DNA of 6,367 nucleotides from Verrucomicrobiales bacterium (GTDB taxonomy: Bacteria > Verrucomicrobiota > Verrucomicrobiia > Limisphaerales > UBA9464), in NCBI GenBank assembly GCA_003445095.1, contig DLVS01000543.1, forward strand, positions 1-6,367, written 5' to 3'. Under the pieces are notes generated by a model, which did not search any database, was not told the origin of the DNA, and worked only from the letters and a program-made list of their open reading frames with translations. The position numbers were made by a program, and so were the translations under genes. Of this stretch, positions 1-6,284 are shown piece after piece (the first letter of the stretch is position 1; every line of letters starts with the position of its first letter).

Positions 1-30
1 ATGCTGCCAGAGTTTCAACTGACCTACTAA
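1..30 (+). CDS. C-terminal end of an upstream gene (partial), probably a DUF1553/DUF1800-type partner of DUF1501
   Basis: The window opens in an open frame that reads MLPEFQLTY and stops with TAA at 28-30, only 20 bp before the DUF1501 start. The close same-strand spacing suggests one operon. An ending of the '(L)PEFQL' type resembles the C-termini of large planctomycete-type exported proteins (DUF1549/DUF1553 or DUF1800) that usually precede DUF1501 genes. With nine residues this is inference from context, not a domain match. The first ATG at 1-3 is probably an internal Met codon. Confidence 0.45.
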   Translation: MLPEFQLTY

Positions 31-50
31 CCATCGCGTCCTACGAATAT

Positions 51-1556
51 ATGAAGACTCGTGATTTTACCCGCCGAGAGTTTGTGCAGTCGCTGAGCGC
101 GGCCACCCTGGGGGCGTTGGCTGCTGGGGCGCCGCGCGCGGCGGTCGCCGAAACCAGCGTGGAGGCGATCACCCCCACGGCCGACACGCTGATCATTCTT
201 TGGATGGGCGGCGGTATGGCGGCTACTGAAACGTTCGATCCGAAGCGCTACACCGCCTTCGAAAAAGGCATGGATCCCAAGAGCGTTCTCTCGACCTTTC
301 CTGCCATTCCAACCTCGGTCGATGGCATCCAATTCAGTGAAGGCCTCGAACGATTGGCGAAGGTGATGGATCGCGGCACCCTGATTCGCAGTTACACCGC
401 GGGCGACTTGGGTTTCATCCTCCATTCCCGACATCAGTATCAGTGGCACACGGGCTATGCGCCGCCGCAGACAGTCGCCTGTCCACACATCGGAGCGGTC
501 GTTGCCCGAACGTTGGGGCCAAACAATCCTGCGGTGCCGGCGTTCATCAATATTGGCCAGCGCCTGGATGTCGGAGAAGGCGAGGAGTTGAAGGCCTTCA
601 CCACGGGGGGATTCCTCGGAAGCGAATACGGTCCATTTAACGTCCCGTTTCCTGACGCGGCGAAGGACGTGGTGACACCGCCCGGTGGAATGAGTCCGTC
701 CCGCTTCGAGAATCGCGATAAGTTTTACCGACGTTTGCTTGAAGCTTCGCCCGTCGGCCAACTCGGCAGCGAATACCAACGCGAATCCCTGCTGCGCTCA
801 CTCGATAACGCCCACCGCCTGCTCAGTTCGCCGGCGGCTAAAGCCTTCGACTTAACGCAAGAATCGCCGGAAACCATCGCCAAATATGTTCCGGGCGGAT
901 GGGATTTTTCGCGACGCCTGGGCGGCGACTTCAGCCGCGAGGGGACCTACGAGAAGGCCAACATCCAACGGTTCGGGCTCGGCTGTCTGCTGGCCCGCCG
1001 TCTGGCGGAAGTCGGCGCCCGGTTTATCGAAGTCACCACGGAATACATTCCGTTCCTGAACTGGGACACTCACGAGCACGGCCACGAGAAACTCGTGAAC
1101 ATGAAGCTCGCGATCGACGGTGCCATCGCCCAATTGATTCTCGACCTCGAAGAACGCGGCCGGCTGGATCGCACCCTCATTGTGGTCGCGAGCGAGTTCA
1201 GCCGCGACATGATGCAGGAAGGTAAGCCGGACAAACCGATCAAGGACCAGGTGCCAGTTCCCGAGAAGATCGAGTCACTCACCCATTACGGCATGCATCG
1301 TCATTTCACCGACGCCGGATGCGTTCTTCTCTTCGGCGGCGGCATCAAGAAAGGCCACGTACACGGAATCACCGCCGACGAACGGCCGTGCAAAACCCTC
1401 AAAGATCGCGTGGTGATCGAAGACTTGCACGCCACGATTTATCGTTCCTTGGGCATCTCACCCAAGCTGTCCTACGAAATCGAGAAACGGCCGTTCTACG
1501 TGACCCGCGATGGACTCGGCCAGCCGATCAAGAGTTTGTACGCGCGCGAAGTCTAG
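51..1556 (+). CDS. DUF1501 family protein, Tat-exported, alkaline-phosphatase-like fold
   Basis: A complete 501-residue protein of the DUF1501 family, distantly related to the sulfatase/alkaline phosphatase superfamily; its substrate is unknown. The N-terminus is a Tat signal: T-R-R-E-F with the twin arginines at 8-9, then an Ala-rich stretch, with likely cleavage after A33 (AVA|ET). It should therefore fold in the cytoplasm and act in the periplasm. Family landmarks appear in order: WMGGG...TETFDP (51-64), HSRHQYQWHTGY (125-136), NWDTHEHGH (337-345), VVASEFSRD (378-386), HYGMHRHF (412-419), FGGGIKKG (428-435), EDLHATIY (457-464) and the tail FYVTRDGLGQP (482-492). The conserved Asp/His residues (D339, H341, H412, H416, H418) are plausible metal ligands by analogy with the superfamily. 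The ATG at 51 is chosen because it places the Tat motif correctly; no Shine-Dalgarno sequence precedes it. Length is normal for the family and the frame is intact. It probably forms an operon with the gene ending at 30. Confidence 0.95.
   Translation: MKTRDFTRREFVQSLSAATLGALAAGAPRAAVAETSVEAITPTADTLIILWMGGGMAATETFDPKRYTAFEKGMDPKSVLSTFPAIPTSVDGIQFSEGLERLAKVMDRGTLIRSYTAGDLGFILHSRHQYQWHTGYAPPQTVACPHIGAVVARTLGPNNPAVPAFINIGQRLDVGEGEELKAFTTGGFLGSEYGPFNVPFPDAAKDVVTPPGGMSPSRFENRDKFYRRLLEASPVGQLGSEYQRESLLRSLDNAHRLLSSPAAKAFDLTQESPETIAKYVPGGWDFSRRLGGDFSREGTYEKANIQRFGLGCLLARRLAEVGARFIEVTTEYIPFLNWDTHEHGHEKLVNMKLAIDGAIAQLILDLEERGRLDRTLIVVASEFSRDMMQEGKPDKPIKDQVPVPEKIESLTHYGMHRHFTDAGCVLLFGGGIKKGHVHGITADERPCKTLKDRVVIEDLHATIYRSLGISPKLSYEIEKRPFYVTRDGLGQPIKSLYAREV
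1498..1556 (+). repeat. Direct repeat copy A (DUF1501 3' end)
   Basis: The last 59 bases of the DUF1501 gene, including the stop codon, recur at 4817-4875 in the same orientation. A hand alignment without gaps gives 49 matches of 59, with 45 of 51 in the part before the last two codons. The two copies bracket the delta-60 gene at 1565-4744. This copy is part of an intact gene and encodes the family's conserved tail. Confidence 0.8.
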
Positions 1557-1564
1557 GTGGACCG

Positions 1565-4500
1565 CTAATACCTCAATCGATAGTAACGAGCCGAAGCCGA
1601 CGTAGCGTCCGGCTGATCGATATAGATATCTGAAGAGTTGGGGAGTGTGTTGGTTTTCAATACGTTCCACCCGTTTAAGTCACTTGAGACTTCTAACGTG
1701 GACAGCAGAGGAAGGTTGCCCGACCACGCAAGGTGGGTAGCGCCGTCAGGGTCTACCACGGCAGGCGAGAGGCGCAGCTTGCTCACGACCTGCATTTCAG
1801 GCGTGAAGCGCACAAAGTGCCCGATAGCACTTGAATCGGCACCATCATGGTAAACGACTCCGGCGGTACGACCATCGCTCGCCGCCCCGAGCACGCCAAA
1901 CGACAGCGGTAGGGTTGGTAAGCTCGACCATCGGCCGCTGTGGAAGCGTCCGGTCATCGGACCACCTCGGGAGGGGAGATCAAGGCTGCTACCCGAGACG
2001 CACATCAACACCTCTCCTCGGTTAGGGAGGGGGTGCCACGCCGATATCTGGAAGATCTCCCACCGTCCTTCTGGCGTATCGATTTGATTCGTCCGCCAGG
2101 CTTCAAACGTGGAATTGCCGCGAACGATTTGAGAAATCTCGCGATATCGTGGCATGATGAAGCCTCCAGAAGAGTAGTTCAAAGGCGCCACCGGTAGGAA
2201 CCGACCTAAGTGGTCACTTCCTGGCCAGCGGAGGCGGCTCCCGTCGATCTGACGGAGAAAGCCACCGGTGGTCACAATAATGGGTTCGATAAAGCTGGAC
2301 ATTGGAGTCGCAGTAATCGTTGCAGGCTCCTGGTCGTTCACCATGTTCCATCCGCGTGACCAGGTCCCGTCGGCATCAAAAACCGCGATCTGCGAGCCGC
2401 TGGTGCAATTGAAGAAGCGCGGGAGCGAGCCAGACACCCAGAGACTGCCATCGGACTGCCGACTGAGGAGGCGGATCTCGTTAATGCTGAATTCAGAACA
2501 TTTCGCTGCCTCGGGCGGCGGATAAATTGGCGGCGTGGGATCGAGAGCGCCGTTGGGCAACAGTCGTGCGATCCCGGGAGCCGGCATGCCCCAACAGCGG
2601 GTGAATCGGCCGCCAACGATGATCTTGCCGTCGCTCTGCACCAACGCCGTCCGAATCGGCCCGTCGAGGTCAGGTGGCATCGTGAAAGATTCATCCAATC
2701 TTCCGTCATCCAGAATCTGAGCGAAGCCTGAACGTGGCGTGCCATCGATCGAATCAAAGTTCCCGACCACTACCCACCGACCATTGGGGGCGCCGAGAAG
2801 TTCGTTGACCCCACCTCGAATTCCTCGAGACGGTCCCGCCAGGGAGTCATTGTCAGTGATAGTTACTTTGGTGACCGACGGCTCGCTGACCGAGAAGCCG
2901 CCGCCTACGGCCGACAGTTCCACCAAGAAGTGTCGTTGGCCTTGGTAGGTCGAGTTGTCGTGGATGGGAATTTCCGGCCATTCTTGCCATCGCCCCGTCC
3001 AATCGACTGCGGAATAGTCTCGTCCCGCGACCGCTGAGCCGTCGTAAGTCCGTAGTCGAAATCGATATGCGCTGAGGTCACCGTGAACTGGGTATTGCCC
3101 GCGAATCTGAACACCGAGGTTAGCTTCGCTGGTGATGACCGCGTTCGTAGCGAGGGTTACCTCGCACGGTTGATCGACGATTGGGACGGACCAAACACGA
3201 GGTTCTAAGACGAATCCTTCCTCCGGCTCAACGAGCAGTTCAATGCCAACCGTTTCGTAGTACTCCGACTCAGCGTCAGACAACGCTTCCAAAGCGACGG
3301 CACGGAAGCGTTCCTGGGCGGCCAACTCAATCGCGAGGTCAAGGGGAACAAAATCCAGTCCTAAGATCGCGCTCTGAGAAACCGTTCTCAGACGCACTCG
3401 GGCTGGCTTATCGAGGTTTCCCATTCGAACGACCGCCACTCGACCAGGTCCGCTGCACTCGTGCGGTGGATGCTGGACCACAAGATAGAACAGATTGGAT
3501 TGGGTCGTCGAGCCCCCGGCTCCGGGCGGCTCGAGTCGGAACAGCCGGCGCTCCGGCACTTGTGGGTTAGAAGCCAAGTCGCCTAAGACCAGGATTCGAC
3601 CATCCTCTTGGCGTTTGAGGGAGAGCACCGTTGGATTTCCGGGAAGCCCCTCGGCAGGTGCGAACCCCAAATCGAGCGAGCCGTCGGGCAGCAACGCGGC
3701 GAGTCCCGGCCGAGGCAACCCCAAGAAGTTGGTGAATGGCCCGGTCAATAACAGCCGCCCATCGGGCTCAATCAGTACGCGACTTACGCCCACGAGTTCA
3801 CGGGGCCCCACGTAACCAAAATCCTCCATTCCGTTGGTTCCCAATCGGGCCAACTTCCCCGGGCGCCAAGATCGCCGATCGGTAGCGGCCAGGAGAACAG
3901 CCCCGCTGGAAACCTCTGCTGCGGTCACCAACTCAGGCACGTGGTAAGTCGGCTGGACGGGACCTTCCGACCAGGAGAACGACCAGAGCAGCCAACCGGT
4001 CGAGGTGAATCGACCAAAGTCCGTGGGGCCATGCAGTGATTGCTCAGGAATACTCAGGGGGCCAAAGATCAGGAGGTCTCCATTGGGCGTCGTGGAAACG
4101 GTACGAACATGATTTGGCCCGCCCGGCGTGGTCCAAAACCCGGCGACCGGAGGTTCGGGGAACATAAAGGGATGAGCGTCTGAGAGCCCCAGGGATATCC
4201 GTTCAAAGAAGGGGCGATCGAAACCCCCGGCCGAAAATACCCACGCATGACTTCCCCAGAGGAACGCTTGAACGCCCGGCTGAATCGTTACTTGCGCATA
4301 AGCCTCAAACGACCGGCGCCTTGAGGTGATGGAAGTGTCGGAGGCGATGACGTAAAGATCGCCAAAACTGGTCGAAGTCATTTCCAAGCTCTCGCCAAAA
4401 GGGATTTCGGTACGGAATGTCGTCACCCAAAGGCCCTGGTCCGGGACAGATTCGATGCTGGCCACTCCCTGTGCCGAAAATTCCACAGGCGTCCACGGTT

Positions 4501-4744
4501 GGAATGTTTCGTCCAAACGCCCATCAGGTTTCAACCGCAACAGCATCACATTGGTGGGCCCGAAGACGTTGGTAAATAAGCCGCCAAGGTAGATCGACCC
4601 GTCGGGCACCGGATTCATCACGTCGATCCGTCCCTGAATTCGCGGATCGAGTTCAAACGTGGGATCCAGCAAATCTCCGGCCCAGGCAGACGGGAGACTC
4701 AGCAGAAGCAATCCCGAAACGAAGAATGGCGCATGAACGTACAC
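1565..4744 (-). CDS. Large secreted delta-60 repeat / Calx-beta protein
   Basis: A 1059-residue exported protein, probably on the cell surface or secreted; no catalytic motif was seen. The N-terminus has a hydrophobic core (FFVSGLLLLSLPSAWA) with likely signal peptidase cleavage after residue 22. Delta-60 repeats, of the form 'PDGxxxxGG.FT..G...R..I.RL.PDG.LD..F', are visible at about 38-80, 318-361, 641-685 and 693-735, with more degenerate ones between. Two Calx-beta-like segments lie at about 431-523 and 527-632; the second has G-R-D-Y and ends in the typical VTITDNDS. The last ~70 residues (LEVSSDLNGW ... RYYRLRY) match the C-terminal domain common on verrucomicrobial exported proteins. 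Delta-60 units are thought to form beta-propeller-like structures, and Calx-beta domains often bind calcium; both roles are inferred here. The start is GTG at 4742-4744, the only start codon in this frame after the stop at 4781-4783. The resulting n-region (M-Y-V-H) has no basic residue, which is odd. It converges on DUF1501 with an 8-bp gap. Confidence 0.88.
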   Translation of the reverse strand: MYVHAPFFVSGLLLLSLPSAWAGDLLDPTFELDPRIQGRIDVMNPVPDGSIYLGGLFTNVFGPTNVMLLRLKPDGRLDETFQPWTPVEFSAQGVASIESVPDQGLWVTTFRTEIPFGESLEMTSTSFGDLYVIASDTSITSRRRSFEAYAQVTIQPGVQAFLWGSHAWVFSAGGFDRPFFERISLGLSDAHPFMFPEPPVAGFWTTPGGPNHVRTVSTTPNGDLLIFGPLSIPEQSLHGPTDFGRFTSTGWLLWSFSWSEGPVQPTYHVPELVTAAEVSSGAVLLAATDRRSWRPGKLARLGTNGMEDFGYVGPRELVGVSRVLIEPDGRLLLTGPFTNFLGLPRPGLAALLPDGSLDLGFAPAEGLPGNPTVLSLKRQEDGRILVLGDLASNPQVPERRLFRLEPPGAGGSTTQSNLFYLVVQHPPHECSGPGRVAVVRMGNLDKPARVRLRTVSQSAILGLDFVPLDLAIELAAQERFRAVALEALSDAESEYYETVGIELLVEPEEGFVLEPRVWSVPIVDQPCEVTLATNAVITSEANLGVQIRGQYPVHGDLSAYRFRLRTYDGSAVAGRDYSAVDWTGRWQEWPEIPIHDNSTYQGQRHFLVELSAVGGGFSVSEPSVTKVTITDNDSLAGPSRGIRGGVNELLGAPNGRWVVVGNFDSIDGTPRSGFAQILDDGRLDESFTMPPDLDGPIRTALVQSDGKIIVGGRFTRCWGMPAPGIARLLPNGALDPTPPIYPPPEAAKCSEFSINEIRLLSRQSDGSLWVSGSLPRFFNCTSGSQIAVFDADGTWSRGWNMVNDQEPATITATPMSSFIEPIIVTTGGFLRQIDGSRLRWPGSDHLGRFLPVAPLNYSSGGFIMPRYREISQIVRGNSTFEAWRTNQIDTPEGRWEIFQISAWHPLPNRGEVLMCVSGSSLDLPSRGGPMTGRFHSGRWSSLPTLPLSFGVLGAASDGRTAGVVYHDGADSSAIGHFVRFTPEMQVVSKLRLSPAVVDPDGATHLAWSGNLPLLSTLEVSSDLNGWNVLKTNTLPNSSDIYIDQPDATSASARYYRLRY

Positions 4745-4816
4745 AGGAGCTAAGTGGTTGCTTAAGCGAGTAACGCCCTTTCATGTTCTCGGCTAGCTTA
4801 TTTCCGGCAACCCTGG

Positions 4817-4875
4817 ACGTCACTCGCGACGGACTCGGACAGCCGACCAAGAGTTTGTGCGCGCGCGGCGAGTAG
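4817..4875 (+). pseudogene. DUF1501 C-terminal remnant (direct repeat copy B)
   Basis: The plus-strand frame reads DVTRDGLGQPTKSLCARGE followed by TAG at 4873-4875, against YVTRDGLGQPIKSLYAREV-stop at the end of the intact DUF1501 gene. Going from copy A to copy B, the first four base differences are third-position and silent (GTG/GTC, ACC/ACT, GAT/GAC, GGC/GGA). The next two change Ile to Thr and Tyr to Cys, and the last two codons differ. Upstream of about 4816 the similarity ends, although the frame stays open back to an ATG at 4783 (a 30-codon ORF). No other DUF1501 motif is present. The best reading is the tail of a lost paralogous DUF1501 gene, or of a duplicated segment. A live 30-residue peptide gene is unlikely. 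Confidence 0.7.
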
Positions 4876-5071
4876 CGGCACTAGCCGGGGACAAGCTGCC
4901 GTTTGCCCTTGTCCAACCCAGCCCAGTTGGTCGGCTGCGATCGTCAACCAGTCGAGCCATCTCGTCACACCATTCGTCATCTGGCTCAAACTTCTGTCGC
5001 AAGATAAATGCGAGAAGGTCGCGTCGGGCCTCCACCAGCAGCGCCAGTTTGAGTTCAGCCACGGTTGTCAC
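4820..5071 (-). CDS. Hypothetical small protein or gene fragment
   Basis: An 83-codon frame starting with GTG (5069-5071) and ending with TGA at 4820-4822. Residues 1 to about 47 look protein-like, a mixed Leu/Glu/Asp/Arg helix beginning VTTVAELKLALLVEARRD and continuing through E-P-D-D-E-W. About 60% of third codon positions there are G or C by hand count. The frame is also open upstream to a stop at 5147-5149, so the GTG may not be the original start. From about residue 66 the frame runs antisense through the DUF1501 remnant, so its natural C-terminus is probably missing. I do not recognise the family. It could equally be a chance open frame in GC-rich DNA. Confidence 0.3.
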   Translation of the reverse strand: MTTVAELKLALLVEARRDLLAFILRQKFEPDDEWCDEMARLVDDRSRPTGLGWTRANGSLSPASAATRRARTNSWSAVRVRRE

Positions 5072-5160
5072 GCGAATAGCGCGGGCCTCTAGGCAGGCTT
5101 GTCTGGGCTGAAGCCACCCGACGGTTGTTTCCCGCGCCGGGACGGATTAGCCTATCGCTT

Positions 5161-5955
5161 ATGACGGTCAAGAATCCGTTTCCCGGGATGAACCCGTTCA
5201 TTGAGCAGCGATGGCGAGATGCGCATACGATGCTAATCGCTTATCTCCGAGATGCGATCCAAGAACAGTTGCCTCCCGAGCTCGTCGCGGGCGCTGAGGA
5301 ACAAGTGGTCGCCATCGGCACCGGCAATCAAGGCCAGGCCTATCGCCCTGACTTGCAGGTTCGACAGCCTTGGGATTCCGGCGAATCGAGCGGTGTAGCG
5401 GTCGCTGCCCGCCCGTCTCAGGTCGTCGCCACGGAACCGCTGAATTTTTTTGTCGACGACGAAATTGATCGCTGGATCGAGATTCGTGACGAAAACGGCA
5501 TTCTGGTCACCGCTGTGGAGTTGCTCAGTCACGGCAACAAACAGGAGTCGGCCGAACGGGACCGCTACCGCAGCAAACGCCGCACCTTTATCAGCGCGCG
5601 AGTGAGTCTGGTCGAAATCGACCTCGTCCGGCAGGGAGCTTCGATTTTTTCCGATGAGCTACGAGACGCCCTGCGAGAGAAGGGCGCCACCTACGCCGTC
5701 TGTGTGTCTCGGGCCACCCGGCCTTCAAACCGGGAAGTGTACCCCATCAAGTTACGCGACCGATTGCCCGTGATCCGCGTGCCCCTACGCGCAACCGATG
5801 CCGACGTGACGCTCGACCTCCAACCGTTGATCGACCAATGCCACGAACGCGGTCGCTACCATCGTCTCAACTACCGCCTCGAATTGGATCCGCCCCTACC
5901 CGCCGCCGACGCCGCGTGGATCGACGAAGTGCTGCGCGGCCACGGCCTGCGGTGA
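5161..5955 (+). CDS. DUF4058 family protein
   Basis: A complete 264-residue protein of the DUF4058 family (function unknown), with no signal peptide or membrane segment, so cytoplasmic. The N-terminal family signature NPFPGMNPFIEQ (5-16) is followed by a W-R-D-A-H segment. Then come RPDLQV (D64), VELLSHGNK (E120 to K127), YRSKR (136-140), SLVEIDLVRQG (149-159) and a C-terminal half rich in YPIKLRDRLPVIRVPL-type strands. The order 'PD ... E-L-L-S-x-x-N-K ... Y-x-x-K-R ... V-E-I-D' resembles the Uma2-type PD-(D/E)XK nuclease layout; this is inference. The ATG at 5161 is preferred over an in-frame TTG at 5125, because known family members begin a few residues before FPGM. No Shine-Dalgarno sequence is evident. 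Length is normal and the frame intact. Flanking intergenic regions suggest it is transcribed alone. Confidence 0.88.
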   Translation: MTVKNPFPGMNPFIEQRWRDAHTMLIAYLRDAIQEQLPPELVAGAEEQVVAIGTGNQGQAYRPDLQVRQPWDSGESSGVAVAARPSQVVATEPLNFFVDDEIDRWIEIRDENGILVTAVELLSHGNKQESAERDRYRSKRRTFISARVSLVEIDLVRQGASIFSDELRDALREKGATYAVCVSRATRPSNREVYPIKLRDRLPVIRVPLRATDADVTLDLQPLIDQCHERGRYHRLNYRLELDPPLPAADAAWIDEVLRGHGLR

Positions 5956-6058
5956 GTGGCGAATCGCCTCGTGACGCGTCCTTCTCCCGACCCGTCTCGC
6001 CCAAAATATCGTTCAACCATTTTTCCCCCACCGAGAATTGGGATTGGTGTGGGACGAG

Positions 6059-6081
6059 GATTCGGGCGGGACGCCCGAATC
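6059..6081. repeat. Perfect 10-bp inverted repeat (hairpin)
   Basis: GATTCGGGCG (6059-6068) and CGCCCGAATC (6072-6081) are exact reverse complements around a GGA loop, giving a strong GC-rich stem. It lies 103 bp after the DUF4058 stop. No T-run follows on either side, so it is not a standard intrinsic terminator. It could act as an RNA-stabilising or Rho-assisted stem, or be one copy of a dispersed palindromic repeat. Confidence 0.75.
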
Positions 6082-6210
6082 AACACGCATACGCTCCCCG
6101 CGAATCGCCACCGTCAGTTGCGAAACCTACTTCGGAATGTGGGTCAACTCGACGTCGCGTGGCCTCCGAGGCTTTCCCATATCGGCTCACCCAACGAGAT
6201 CCCCTTTGCC

Positions 6211-6226
6211 GAACGCTAGAACGCTA
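6211..6226. repeat. Tandem duplication of an 8-bp unit
   Basis: GAACGCTA occurs twice in immediate succession (6211-6218 and 6219-6226), about 60 bp before the ATG at 6285. It may be replication slippage, or a pair of same-face binding sites for a regulator of the downstream gene. Nothing further supports a regulatory role. Confidence 0.5.
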
Positions 6227-6284
6227 GTCGCCCGCATTGCATTGACTCGTGTCCCGTGACTACTCTTCGTCCACGTTGCGTTGT

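Larger units (their letters stand above)
4745..5160. other. Degenerate intergenic stretch between divergent genes
   Basis: These 416 bases separate the minus-strand delta-60 gene from the plus-strand DUF4058 gene. They hold a second copy of the DUF1501 3' end and a weak minus-strand reading frame, both listed separately. An exact 8-bp palindrome, GCTTAAGC (4760-4767), lies just upstream of the delta-60 start. Promoters for both divergent genes must lie here, but I could not pick convincing -35/-10 pairs on either strand. I see no tRNA, riboswitch or insertion sequence. Confidence 0.6.
5956..6284. other. Intergenic region after DUF4058
   Basis: These 329 bases lie between two plus-strand genes. 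Several overlapping frames stay open, but their products are Arg/Pro-rich and low in complexity, as expected for non-coding GC-rich DNA read by chance. The region holds one perfect hairpin and one 8-bp tandem duplication, listed separately. A weak promoter-like pair upstream of the next gene (TTGCAT at 6237-6242, TACTCT at 6261-6266, spacer 18) is too poor to call. No RNA gene was recognised. Confidence 0.6.

Noticed and set aside
27..779. A 250-codon open frame on the minus strand inside the DUF1501 gene
   Set aside because: It is antisense to a clear, well-conserved gene, and its product is Arg/His-rich with no recognisable motif, as expected of a shadow frame in GC-rich coding DNA.
2338..2757. 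A 139-codon minus-strand frame within the delta-60 gene
   Set aside because: Same strand, different frame from a gene with clear repeat domains; the product is Arg/Ser-rich with no family features.
4760..4767. Palindrome GCTTAAGC as an operator
   Set aside because: At 8 bp it is too short to distinguish from chance without comparison to relatives.
4783..4875. A functional 30-residue peptide gene
   Set aside because: Its last 20 codons are explained by homology to the DUF1501 tail, and the first 10 show no ribosome binding site or protein-like features.
5125..5160. Upstream TTG start for DUF4058, adding 12 residues
   Set aside because: The added residues (MFPAPGRISLSL) do not resemble the family N-terminus, whereas ATG 5161 places the F-P-G-M signature at the expected distance.
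5956..6219. A possible small gene starting with GTG immediately after the DUF4058 stop
   Set aside because: The product is Pro/Arg/Gly-rich, two other frames are open over the same stretch, and the hairpin lies inside it; there is no coding signal.
6237..6266. Promoter TTGCAT-N18-TACTCT upstream of the gene at 6285
   Set aside because: Both boxes match the consensus poorly and such pairs arise often by chance.
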